Shown here in pieces: positions 1-7,771 of a stretch of 64,000 nt of DNA. The stretch comes from Gammaproteobacteria bacterium. GTDB taxonomy: Bacteria; Pseudomonadota; Gammaproteobacteria; Steroidobacterales; GCA-2729495. The position numbers and the translations under genes are program-made. The notes below the pieces were generated by a model. The model saw nothing but the letters and a program-made list of their open reading frames with translations, was not told where the DNA came from and did no database searches. Positions within the stretch are counted from its first letter, which is position 1. Every line of letters starts with the position of its first letter. The stretch covers positions 48,855 through 112,854 of the forward strand of contig JANQPY010000025.1 of the NCBI GenBank assembly GCA_028285245.1, given 5' to 3'.

Positions 1-89
1 GGAACGGGATGGGCTCAAATGCCGTTTGACGGAAGTGATCCGACAACAAGCTGTTCACTAACTGATAGGACTATAGGACTGAACTCACT

Positions 90-932
90 GTGAAGAACAT
101 CTGCACCAGAACAGTGACCGCGGTAATCGCGCTGCTCGGGGCCGCCAGCCCGGCGCAGGCGGACTGGGGACTGAACATGCCAGTCGGCGTGACCGACATG
201 AGCGCCGAGATATATGACCTGCACATGCTCATCTTCTGGGTTTGCGTAGCCATCGGCGTGGTTGTCTTCGGCGCAATGATTTATTGCATCGTGGCGTTTC
301 GTAAGAGCAAGGGCGCCGTAGCCAGCGGCCCGTCGCATAGCACGACCGCCGAAATTCTGTGGACGGTCATTCCCGTCGCTATCCTGGTCGCCATGGCCGT
401 GCCTGCTGCGCAAACCCTGGTGCGCCTGGAGGATTCGCGGGATACCGAGCTGACGGTAAAGATCACCGGTTATCAGTGGAAGTGGGAATACGAATACCTG
501 GATACCGACGTCAGCTTCTTCAGCAATTTGTCTGCTTCCAGCAACGAGGCCCGGCTGCTGGGCTCGGAGATCGATCCGGCCACCGTCGAGAACTATCTGC
601 TGGATGTAGATCGCCCGTTGGTGGTGCCCACGGATACAAAGATTCGCTATCTCCTCACTTCCAATGACGTACTGCACGCCTGGTGGGTGCCGGATCTGGC
701 GATCAAGAAAGACGCGATCCCCGGCTTTGTGAACGAGGGCTGGTTCCAGATCAACGAGCCGGGCGTATATCGCGGCCAGTGTGCTGAGCTGTGCGGCAAG
801 GACCACGGATTTATGCCGGTGGTGGTGGAAGCCCTCTCGCCTGAGGACTACGCAGCCTGGATCGATGCTGAGCAGGTCGCCGCCGAGGCTAGAGCGGCGG
901 GTACCGCCAACCGCATGGCCAGCCGGCAGTAA
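90..932 (+). CDS. coxB: Cytochrome c oxidase subunit II
   Basis: Subunit II of an aa3-type cytochrome c oxidase, which takes electrons from cytochrome c through the binuclear CuA centre and passes them to subunit I. The 280-residue protein has a cleavable-looking signal peptide (about residues 1-24), two membrane helices (about 43-65 and 88-108) and a periplasmic cupredoxin domain. CuA ligands are visible: H196 in HAWWVPD, then C231, C235, H239 and M242 in CAELCGKDHGFM. There is no fused C-terminal cytochrome c domain. The start is a GTG; a long antisense reading frame over the gene is a shadow. It is first in the coxB-coxA-ctaG-coxC cluster; its promoter is probably in or before the first 89 bases. 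Confidence 0.97.
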   Translation: MKNICTRTVTAVIALLGAASPAQADWGLNMPVGVTDMSAEIYDLHMLIFWVCVAIGVVVFGAMIYCIVAFRKSKGAVASGPSHSTTAEILWTVIPVAILVAMAVPAAQTLVRLEDSRDTELTVKITGYQWKWEYEYLDTDVSFFSNLSASSNEARLLGSEIDPATVENYLLDVDRPLVVPTDTKIRYLLTSNDVLHAWWVPDLAIKKDAIPGFVNEGWFQINEPGVYRGQCAELCGKDHGFMPVVVEALSPEDYAAWIDAEQVAAEARAAGTANRMASRQ

Positions 933-990
933 AGCACACAACATCAATTAAAGAATGAGGCGCCGAGAAATCGGCAGAACGGAGCAGAGC

Positions 991-2577
991 ATGAGCGAAG
1001 CAGCCACCCACAACGCACACGACGACCATCACGACCACGGTCCCGCCAAGGGCCTGCTGCGCTGGGTGTTCACGACCAACCACAAAGACATTGGCACGCT
1101 CTATCTGATCTTTTCGCTAATCATGCTGTTTGTTGGCGGCGCCATGGCGTTGGTCATCCGCGCCGAACTGTTCGAGCCCGGCCTGCAGTTCGTCAATCCA
1201 GACTTCTTCAATCAGATGACGACGATGCATGCGCTGATCATGATCTTTGGCATGATCATGCCGGCGTTTGTGGGCTTCGCGAACTGGATGGTGCCCATGA
1301 TGATCGGGGCGCCGGATATGGCGCTGCCGCGTCTGAACAACTGGTCGTTCTGGATTCTGCCCTTCGCCGGCACACTGCTACTTTCTACCCTGTTTATGGA
1401 GGGTGGCGCACCGGCCTCGGGTTGGACGCTCTACCCGCCCCTGTCACTGCAAACTGGCAACGCGCTCCCGTACGCCATCTTTGCGATTCACCTGCTCGGG
1501 TTCTCATCGATCATGGGCGCGATCAATATCATCGTGACCATCATGAACATGCGGGCGCCGACCATGAGCCTGCTAAAGATGCCGCTGTTCGTGTGGACGT
1601 GGCTCATCACCGCCTACCTGCTGATTGCCGTGATGCCGGTGCTGGCAGGCGGCGTGACCATGCTGCTCACAGACGCCTTCTTCGGCACCAGCTTCTTCCA
1701 GGCAGCGGGCGGTGGTGACCCGGTGCTGTTCCAGCACATCTTCTGGTTTTTTGGGCACCCGGAGGTGTACATCATTATCCTGCCGGCTTTCGGCATCGTG
1801 TCGCAGATCATCCCGACCTTCTCGCGCAAGCCGCTGTTCGGCCACGATTCCATGGTCTACGCCACCGCCAGCATCGCCTTCCTGTCGTTCATCGTGTGGG
1901 CCCACCACATGTTTACCGTCGGCATGCCGCTGGCCGGACAACTGTTCTTCATGCTGTCCACCATGCTCATTGCTGTGCCGACGGGTGTGAAGGTCTTTAA
2001 CTGGACGGCGACTATGTGGAAGGGTTCGCTCAGCTTCGAAACGCCCATGCTGTTCGCGCTGGCCTTCCTGTTCCTGTTTACGATTGGCGGCTTCTCAGGA
2101 TTGATGCTCGCGATCGTGCCGGCCGATTTCCAGTATCACGATTCCTACTTTGTCGTGGCGCATTTCCACTACGTGCTGGTGCCGGGCGCGCTGTTCGGCG
2201 CAATCGGCGGCGCGTACTACTGGCTGCCGAAATGGACCGGCTATATGTACGACGAAACGCTGGGCAAGTGGCATTTCTGGCTAACGACATTCTTCGTCAA
2301 CCTGACCTTCTTCCCTCAGCATTTCGTTGGCCTGGCAGGCATGCCGCGGCGCATTCCGGATTACGCCGTGCAGTTTGCAGACTTCAACGCGATTTCGAGC
2401 GTTGGTGCCTTCGGCTTCGGGTTCTCGCAGCTCCTGTTTGTCTACATCATCATCAAATGTGTGCGCGGCGGACAGAAAGCTACAGCGCAGGTTTGGGATG
2501 GGGCTGACGGGCTTGAGTGGACCGTGCCTTCACCCGCGCCCTATCACACCTTCGAAGAGGCCCCCATAGTCAAGTAA
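991..2577 (+). CDS. coxA: Cytochrome c oxidase subunit I
   Basis: Catalytic subunit of the aa3-type oxidase: a 12-helix membrane protein that reduces O2 to water at heme a3-CuB and pumps protons. Key residues counted from the ATG at 991: heme a ligands H80 and H393, the CuB ligand H256 cross-linked to Y260 in GHPEVY, CuB ligands H305/H306 in the HHMF motif, and the heme a3 ligand H391 in HFHYVL. The Y260 pattern marks an A-family oxidase. The frame is open to an ATG at 955, but 991 is preferred: GGAG lies about 8 bases upstream and the protein then begins MSEAATHN, giving 528 residues. The N-terminus is His-rich (HNAHDDHHDHG). Confidence 0.97.
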   Translation: MSEAATHNAHDDHHDHGPAKGLLRWVFTTNHKDIGTLYLIFSLIMLFVGGAMALVIRAELFEPGLQFVNPDFFNQMTTMHALIMIFGMIMPAFVGFANWMVPMMIGAPDMALPRLNNWSFWILPFAGTLLLSTLFMEGGAPASGWTLYPPLSLQTGNALPYAIFAIHLLGFSSIMGAINIIVTIMNMRAPTMSLLKMPLFVWTWLITAYLLIAVMPVLAGGVTMLLTDAFFGTSFFQAAGGGDPVLFQHIFWFFGHPEVYIIILPAFGIVSQIIPTFSRKPLFGHDSMVYATASIAFLSFIVWAHHMFTVGMPLAGQLFFMLSTMLIAVPTGVKVFNWTATMWKGSLSFETPMLFALAFLFLFTIGGFSGLMLAIVPADFQYHDSYFVVAHFHYVLVPGALFGAIGGAYYWLPKWTGYMYDETLGKWHFWLTTFFVNLTFFPQHFVGLAGMPRRIPDYAVQFADFNAISSVGAFGFGFSQLLFVYIIIKCVRGGQKATAQVWDGADGLEWTVPSPAPYHTFEEAPIVK

Positions 2578-2578
2578 C

Positions 2579-2722
2579 GTGGCGAATAACTCAGACACTC
2601 CGGCCGAATTCGAGGACCAGGCAGAACGCCGCCGGCGCTCACTGCGGACCGCGGTTTTGCTGGCGGCCGTTTCCATGGCGTTCTACGTTGGCTTTATCGC
2701 CATGGGCGTGCTGCGGGCATGA
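2579..2722 (+). CDS. Small single-TM cytochrome oxidase assembly protein (47 aa)
   Basis: A 47-residue ORF with a GTG start immediately after the coxA stop; its TGA overlaps the ctaG ATG (ATGA). It has an acidic then Arg-rich N-terminus (about residues 8-22, with the run ERRRRSLR), followed by one hydrophobic helix (about 24-43) and a short tail. Small proteins of this kind are common between coxA and ctaG in proteobacterial oxidase clusters and are annotated as cytochrome oxidase small assembly proteins. The assignment rests on size, topology and position, not on a catalytic motif. The Arg-rich segment before the helix suggests an N-in orientation. It is easily missed because of its length and GTG start. 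Confidence 0.78.
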   Translation: MANNSDTPAEFEDQAERRRRSLRTAVLLAAVSMAFYVGFIAMGVLRA

Positions 2723-3267
2723 ACACGCCCCAGGCTGACCGCTGGCTACCAGGCAAACTTGTTGTGCTGGCGCTAGCCATGTTCGGCTTCGGCTTTCTGC
2801 TGGTGCCGCTGTATCAGGTGTTTTGCGACATCACCGGTATTGGCCAGCGAACGGGAGTGCCTACGGCCGATGTGGTCGTGGAACAGCCATCTGACCGCAC
2901 CGTCACGGTCGAGTTTGTCGCCACGCTGAATCAGTACGCTCCCTGGGAGTTTCGTCCGGCCGTGCAAAGCATGGAGGTGCAGCTCGGCAAGCTGTATGAC
3001 ACCACCTACTTTGCGCAGAACCTGACCGAACAGACGCTCATCGGGCGCGCCGTGCCGAGTGTCGCACCGGGCACAGCGTCCAAATACTTCAAGAAAACTG
3101 AGTGTTTTTGCTTCACCGAACAGGAGTTTGCCGGTGACGAAGGCCGCGACATGGGGCTGGTGTTTAGTGTCGATCCGGCGCTCCCGTCACACATTGACCG
3201 GTTAACGCTCTCGTATACTTTTTTTGCTGACCGAACCGAAGTGGCCCAGGCCAACAGTTCAACCTAG
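2719..3267 (+). CDS. ctaG: Cytochrome c oxidase assembly protein CtaG/Cox11
   Basis: Copper chaperone that delivers copper to the CuB site of subunit I. The 182-residue protein has one N-terminal membrane anchor (about residues 14-34) running into the family motif VPLYQVFCDITG, then a periplasmic immunoglobulin-like domain. The conserved copper-binding pair is C129 and C131 in CFCFTEQ; the third conserved Cys is C40 in VFCDITG. Its ATG overlaps the stop of the preceding 47-aa gene by 4 nt, so the two are probably translationally coupled. It lies between coxA and coxC, the usual place. Confidence 0.96.
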   Translation: MNTPQADRWLPGKLVVLALAMFGFGFLLVPLYQVFCDITGIGQRTGVPTADVVVEQPSDRTVTVEFVATLNQYAPWEFRPAVQSMEVQLGKLYDTTYFAQNLTEQTLIGRAVPSVAPGTASKYFKKTECFCFTEQEFAGDEGRDMGLVFSVDPALPSHIDRLTLSYTFFADRTEVAQANSST

Positions 3268-3296
3268 CGCCCAGCTAACTCAGAGGAATCGCCACC

Positions 3297-4166
3297 ATGG
3301 CCAACAGCGCAAACGCTGACAAGTACTACATCCCCCACGGCACACGCTGGCCGATCATCGGCTCGGTGGGATTGTTTCTGCTCTTTATGGGCGTGTCCAA
3401 CTGGCTGAATGGCGACGGCCTGAATATCGCGGTCATCGCCGGTGTCGCCGTGGTGGTCGGCATGATGTTTCTGTGGTTCGGCGAAGTAATACGCGAAAGC
3501 GAGGCCGGCATCTTCAACTGGCAGGTCGATTCATCGTTCCGGGTCGGCATGATGTGGTTCATCTTCTCCGAAGTAATGTTCTTTGCCTGTTTCTTTGGTG
3601 CGTTGTTTTACGCGCGCCAGCTGGCGCTGCCCTGGATTGGCGGTGAAGGTAATAATTTCTTTACCAACGAACTGCTCTGGCAGGGCTTTGAAAACGCCTG
3701 GCCAACGAACGGACCAGCAGCGGTCGGCGGTGAGTACAGCGTCATGGGCCCATGGGGACTGCCGGCCATCAACACCATCATTCTGCTGACCAGCGGCGTG
3801 ACCATAACGGTGGCCCACCACGCGTTGAAAGACGGCAAGCGCGGTATTTTGAACATTTTCCTGGCGCTAACGTTCTTGCTGGGCTTCTTGTTTGTCGGTC
3901 TGCAGGCCGAGGAGTACATCCACGCCTACCAGGACCTCAATCTGACGCTGGAAACCGGGATTTACGGTTCCACGTTCTTCATGCTAACCGGCTTTCACGG
4001 CCTGCATGTGACGATTGGCGCCATCATGCTGTTCATCATCTGGCTGCGCTGCGTGCGCGGTCATTTCACGCCGGAGAACCACTTCGCCTTTGAGGCGACC
4101 GCCTGGTACTGGCATTTTGTCGACGTGGTCTGGTTAGGCCTGTTTATCTTCGTCTACTGGCTGTAA
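3297..4166 (+). CDS. coxC: Cytochrome c oxidase subunit III
   Basis: Subunit III, a 7-helix membrane protein that stabilises the catalytic core and helps keep proton uptake active. The 289-residue sequence contains the typical ESEAGIFNWQ loop, the MMWFIFSEVMFF helix, the ALFYARQLALPWIGG segment, and the C-terminal signature FEATAWYWHFVDVVWLGLFI with WHFVD. An AGAGGAAT ribosome binding site precedes the ATG. It is last of the co-directional structural genes; the next gene downstream (DUF2909) is on the other strand and ends 18 nt away. Confidence 0.96.
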   Translation: MANSANADKYYIPHGTRWPIIGSVGLFLLFMGVSNWLNGDGLNIAVIAGVAVVVGMMFLWFGEVIRESEAGIFNWQVDSSFRVGMMWFIFSEVMFFACFFGALFYARQLALPWIGGEGNNFFTNELLWQGFENAWPTNGPAAVGGEYSVMGPWGLPAINTIILLTSGVTITVAHHALKDGKRGILNIFLALTFLLGFLFVGLQAEEYIHAYQDLNLTLETGIYGSTFFMLTGFHGLHVTIGAIMLFIIWLRCVRGHFTPENHFAFEATAWYWHFVDVVWLGLFIFVYWL

Positions 4167-4184
4167 ACAAGGGCCGTTACCCGG

Positions 4185-4403
4185 CTATTGCGGTGGCAGC
4201 GCACCGTGCGGCTGGATCAGCCCGCCGGCCCAGGCAATGAACAACAAAATGAACAGCGCGACCGAGAGGGCAACGCGCACCGTCAGTGCCCGAGCCATAC
4301 GCTTTGACTGACGATCGTCATCCCTGACCATAAACAAGAGTCCGTAGCCCAGGCTGGCGACGATGGCCAGCAGCACCAGAATTATCAGCGACTTGATGAG
4401 CAT
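4185..4403 (-). CDS. DUF2909 twin-transmembrane protein
   Basis: A 72-residue membrane protein with two hydrophobic helices (about residues 3-24 and 44-64) joined by a charged loop (VRDDDRQSKRMARAL). Size, topology and position between coxC and SURF1 match the DUF2909 twin-TM proteins of proteobacterial oxidase clusters; the function is unknown, presumably in oxidase assembly. The frame is open upstream to 4586, but that extension is Ser/Pro-rich antisense to SURF1, so I chose the ATG at 4403. That start codon overlaps the likely SURF1 ATG on the other strand at a shared CATG (4401-4404). Confidence 0.8.
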   Translation of the reverse strand: MLIKSLIILVLLAIVASLGYGLLFMVRDDDRQSKRMARALTVRVALSVALFILLFIAWAGGLIQPHGALPPQ

Positions 4404-5145
4404 GCCCAGCGGTCCCGGCGATGACGTAGTCAGCAGCGTATCATTCCGGCCGCCGCTATGGGCTTCCGTGTTAACGGTGATCGGCGTTGGGCTGTGTCTG
4501 ACCGCCGCAAACTGGCAGCTCGGCCGGGCTGACGAAAAACAAGCACTTTTTGCGCGTTTCGATGCCGGCGCTGACACCGGACTCAACCGGCTAATCGATG
4601 ACGAAGCACTGGGCGACTTTCGCTTTCAGACCCTCAGGGTGGCCGGCCGCTACGACCCGGACCGTCAGATATTGCTTGAGAACATGGTGCATGCAGGTCG
4701 CAATGGTTATCACGTGCTGACACCGCTGCAGACCGGCGATGGTACGGTGCTGGTTAACCGTGGCTGGATCCCCGCATCCCCAGATCGCCGTAAGTTGCCG
4801 GACATCCGTGTGCCAGATGGCGAGCGAAATATTGCGGGCCGGCTTGATCGGCTGCCGGTACCGGGAGTGCGGCTCGCTGCTGCACCGATCGACGATGAGG
4901 CGCCCTGGCCGCGCCGCCTGCTGTTTCCCACGCGCGACGAAGTCAGCCAGCACCTTGGGTATCCGGTAAAGGACTACCAGATCAGGCTGGATGCTGAGGA
5001 TGACGATGGCTATCTGCGCGAGTGGCGTCCGCAGGTAATGGGCGCCGACAAACATTTTGGGTATGCCGTGCAGTGGTTCGCTTTCTCTGCAGCTATCACG
5101 GCACTTTACTTGGTGCTCAACATCAAACGACGGAAATCCGTATGA
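4402..5145 (+). CDS. SURF1 family cytochrome oxidase biogenesis protein
   Basis: SURF1/Shy1-type protein that helps insert heme a into subunit I. With the ATG at 4402 it is 247 residues: an N-terminal membrane helix (about 15-35, ending in NWQLGRADEKQ), a periplasmic domain with LLENMVHAGRNGYHVLTPL and VLVNRGWIP, and a C-terminal helix (AVQWFAFSAAITALYLV) ending in Lys/Arg. The start is uncertain: an in-frame ATG at 4363 exists but would lie deep in the antisense DUF2909 gene, and neither site has a strong Shine-Dalgarno. The stop overlaps the next gene (ATGA). Confidence 0.88.
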   Translation: MPSGPGDDVVSSVSFRPPLWASVLTVIGVGLCLTAANWQLGRADEKQALFARFDAGADTGLNRLIDDEALGDFRFQTLRVAGRYDPDRQILLENMVHAGRNGYHVLTPLQTGDGTVLVNRGWIPASPDRRKLPDIRVPDGERNIAGRLDRLPVPGVRLAAAPIDDEAPWPRRLLFPTRDEVSQHLGYPVKDYQIRLDAEDDDGYLREWRPQVMGADKHFGYAVQWFAFSAAITALYLVLNIKRRKSV

Positions 5146-5729
5146 CCGACGAACAGTTCATTCGCCAACGCAATCGTGGCCGTCTGCAGCTCGTGTTGCT
5201 GGCCGCCATCTTTCTTGGGCCCCTGCTCGTCGCGTTTGTCTTGTACTACGGCGATATCTGGGCGCCCGAGGGTCAGGCGATTAACGGGCAGCTCATCAGC
5301 CCGGCACGCCCGCTGCCGGCCGCACTAACCCAGGCGGTGGCCGGCGACTCGATGTTCACCGATCACTGGACGGTGCTGGTTATGCACTCAGGTCGCTGTG
5401 CGGAGCCCTGTCAGAAAACCCTGTACGAGACGCGGCAGCTGCGCCGTGCCCTAGGTGTTGAGATGGATCGGGTAGAGCGCGTCTGGCTGGTTACCGATGG
5501 TCAGGCCGACGAACAGTTTGTTGCGAATGAGCATCCGGATCTCAAGCTGTTGCCCGCGACCGCGGGCGAACAGGCTCTCGTAATCGAGACCGTAGGAAAT
5601 TTCGAAGCCGGCGAGGTGTTCTTAATTGACCCGCTCGGTAATCTGATGATGCGCTTCCCCCCGGGGTTAGGCATGCGCGCGATCCATACCGACATAAAGC
5701 GACTGCTGAAGCTGTCGCGTATCGGCTGA
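5142..5729 (+). CDS. SCO-like thioredoxin-fold membrane protein of the cox cluster
   Basis: A 195-residue protein with one N-terminal membrane helix (about residues 15-38) and an extracytoplasmic thioredoxin-like domain. It resembles SCO1/SenC copper-insertion proteins: a CxxxC motif (RCAEPCQ, Cys about 85 and 89) at the expected strand end and a late FLIDPLGNLMMRFPPG segment like the SCO DPxGxxxxxF motif. It appears to lack the third SCO copper ligand, the His that normally precedes that segment; here the text reads ETVGNFEAGEVFLID. It may act as a thiol reductase for CuA or Cox11 rather than a copper carrier (inference). The ATG overlaps the SURF1 stop; its own TGA overlaps the ctaA ATG. 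Confidence 0.75.
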   Translation: MTDEQFIRQRNRGRLQLVLLAAIFLGPLLVAFVLYYGDIWAPEGQAINGQLISPARPLPAALTQAVAGDSMFTDHWTVLVMHSGRCAEPCQKTLYETRQLRRALGVEMDRVERVWLVTDGQADEQFVANEHPDLKLLPATAGEQALVIETVGNFEAGEVFLIDPLGNLMMRFPPGLGMRAIHTDIKRLLKLSRIG

Positions 5730-6736
5730 TGTACGACTGGTACGTTCGACTGATCCATGCGGCTTGCGCCTGCGCTCTGGTCGTTGTGGTGCTCGGCGCC
5801 TACGTGCGCCTGACCGATGCAGGGCTGGGGTGTCCGGACTGGCCCGGCTGCTACGGCGAGCTGATTCTGCCTGCGGATGATTCCGCACGTGCAGCCGCAC
5901 AGGCTGCGTTTCCGGATCGCCCCCTCGACGCGGGCAAAGCCTGGCGGGAGATGATTCATCGCTATCTGGCCAGCGGGCTGGGTTTCCTGATCTTGCTGGC
6001 TGCGGCTATCAGCTGGCGCAACCGCGAGGATCCCCGGCAGCCGCATGTGTTGCCGATGATCTTGCTTGGCGTTGTCATTTTTCAGGGCATCCTGGGAATG
6101 TGGACGGTCACGCTGCTGCTGAAACCGCTCATCGTGATGGCACATCTGATTGGAGGTCTGACGACGACCGGCATCTTGTTCTGGTTGATACTGGATCACC
6201 ATCGCCGCAAGCAGCCGCGCACGGCGCACCCCATCACAGCGCTTGCCCTCATCAGTCTTGTCGCGCTCGGCATGCAAATTTCGCTGGGTGGCTGGACAAG
6301 CTCGAATTACGCGGCGATGGCCTGCCCGGACCTCCCAACCTGCGGCGGAGAGTGGTGGCCCGATGAAGCCGACTTCGCTGAAGCGTTCGTGATGTGGCGC
6401 GGGTTGGGCGTGGACTACGAGGGCGGCGTGCTGGAAACGCCGGCCAGAGTCGCCATTCACTTCACACATCGTTTAGGTGCCATCGTTGCGAGCCTGCTGC
6501 TTGGCCTGGCGGCCTGGCGCGCCTGGCAGGCGGGTGGCGCACTTCGGCCAGCCGCGGTCTGGCTCGTTTGTGCGCTCGCCGCGCAAATCGCGATTGGCTT
6601 AGGCATCGTCCGCTTCGGACTGCCGCTGTCTCTGGCAACGATGCATAACGGCGTGGCTGCGCTGCTGCTGTTAGCCACGCTCAATCTCACTCATGCCAGC
6701 AGACGTCAGCTGCCAATGCATAGCGTCACACGCTAA
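5729..6736 (+). CDS. ctaA: Heme A synthase (COX15/CtaA)
   Basis: Converts heme O to heme A by oxidising the C8 methyl group. The 335-residue, eight-helix protein shows the conserved heme-ligand histidines in its two four-helix halves: RLIHAACACALVVVVLGAY, HRYLASGLGF, HLIGGLTTTG, HRLGAIVASLL and HNGVAALLLLA. The extracellular loop carries LTDAGLGCPDWPGCYG and a second Cys pair (CPDLPTCGG). The ATG overlaps the previous stop (TGATG). In most related clusters ctaB (heme O synthase) follows; here the next gene is unrelated, so ctaB must be elsewhere. Confidence 0.94.
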   Translation: MYDWYVRLIHAACACALVVVVLGAYVRLTDAGLGCPDWPGCYGELILPADDSARAAAQAAFPDRPLDAGKAWREMIHRYLASGLGFLILLAAAISWRNREDPRQPHVLPMILLGVVIFQGILGMWTVTLLLKPLIVMAHLIGGLTTTGILFWLILDHHRRKQPRTAHPITALALISLVALGMQISLGGWTSSNYAAMACPDLPTCGGEWWPDEADFAEAFVMWRGLGVDYEGGVLETPARVAIHFTHRLGAIVASLLLGLAAWRAWQAGGALRPAAVWLVCALAAQIAIGLGIVRFGLPLSLATMHNGVAALLLLATLNLTHASRRQLPMHSVTR

Positions 6737-6750
6737 ACCTCCTGTACAAC

Positions 6751-7728
6751 ATGTCCCGCACCAACATCTCCGTGCTGCTGGCCACCGCGCTGCTCGGTAT
6801 TTTGTTGGTGGTCGTCTATCGACTGGCGGATGATCTGGAACAGCGGCAGCTCATGGGTCCGCTTGAGGCGCCGGATGCTGATGCAACTTCGGAAAGACTC
6901 GCTGCTAATAATGATCCACGCAGCGTTATTTCCGACTACACGAGCTTCATCACCGCGCTGCAGGCACGCGGTGTCGATGGTTCGGCTGCGCTGCAGGGCA
7001 CCGCTACCTGGCTGCAGGCGCGAGGCTTCCTGGGTGCCGATCCACTGCTGGGTATCGATGAGCGATCTGCACCGCTGGTTTACTACGAGTCTTTGGATGA
7101 CGACACGCTGGCGGGCCTGAGCAAGTCCGGAGATCTCGCTGCAGCCCAGGTGCAGGCCTCGCGGCTGGCGCTGGAGAACCCCGCCGCTGCGGAAGTACTT
7201 TACGCGCAAGCCGCGGCGGGTGGCTCGGCCTACGCGATGCTGCAGCTCTCATCTCTGTGGGATACGTGGTATGCCATACAGGCCAGCGGACTGGTTGCGT
7301 CAGACGATCGGAGCGAGCTGCTGCCGGCCGGTGAGAGCGATGCGCGGATCAGAGCGTTTGCCTACGCAATGGCAGCGCTCCGTGACGTCGGACCGCCTCT
7401 GTTCAGCGAAGCCTTGCTGAACCGTGCAGGCAACATGTATCGGCAGATCCCACAGGCGCAGCGCGAAGCTGCATGCAATGAGTCCGAGCGCGTTTATATT
7501 GACTTGAGTATTCAGCGCCGTACGCGCGGTCTACCTCCGATTCGCTCCGAACCGCCGCCCGTGTTTCTCACCGTTGCCGAAGCGAATCGCGCATTGCCGT
7601 GCGCTGAAACCGGCATAGACTATTCAACGACGCTCGATCTGACCGACTGCCGCAACGAATCGGTGGTTGGACCGGGGAACAGCGATCGGGAGCTGTACAT
7701 CTGCCGGCGGGCCCTGCCTTCAGGCTAA
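6751..7728 (+). CDS. Unknown membrane-anchored protein (325 aa)
   Basis: I do not recognise this gene. The product has an N-terminal membrane anchor (about residues 7-24, LLATALLGILLVVVYRL) followed by an acidic extracytoplasmic domain. The middle is Ala-rich and helical, with a segment (ASRLALENPAAAEVLYAQAAAGGSAYAMLQLSSL) that resembles Sel1/TPR-like repeats. The C-terminal part has four cysteines (ACNESE, LPCAETG, LTDCRNE, YICRRA) that could form two disulfides in the periplasm. It starts 14 nt after ctaA on the same strand where ctaB is often found, but it has no resemblance to that polytopic enzyme. Function unknown. Confidence 0.7.
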   Translation: MSRTNISVLLATALLGILLVVVYRLADDLEQRQLMGPLEAPDADATSERLAANNDPRSVISDYTSFITALQARGVDGSAALQGTATWLQARGFLGADPLLGIDERSAPLVYYESLDDDTLAGLSKSGDLAAAQVQASRLALENPAAAEVLYAQAAAGGSAYAMLQLSSLWDTWYAIQASGLVASDDRSELLPAGESDARIRAFAYAMAALRDVGPPLFSEALLNRAGNMYRQIPQAQREAACNESERVYIDLSIQRRTRGLPPIRSEPPPVFLTVAEANRALPCAETGIDYSTTLDLTDCRNESVVGPGNSDRELYICRRALPSG

Positions 7729-7771
7729 CCTGCAAGAAATCTGCAGCGCGACTGACTGCTAAACTGCCGAC

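Noticed and set aside
1..89. Promoter for the cox cluster
   Set aside because: TATAGGACT-like bases are present but no -35 partner at correct spacing; the real promoter may lie before the window.
15..947. 310-residue minus-strand reading frame across coxB
   Set aside because: Antisense shadow of a clearly coding coxB; composition is His/Arg-rich without domains.
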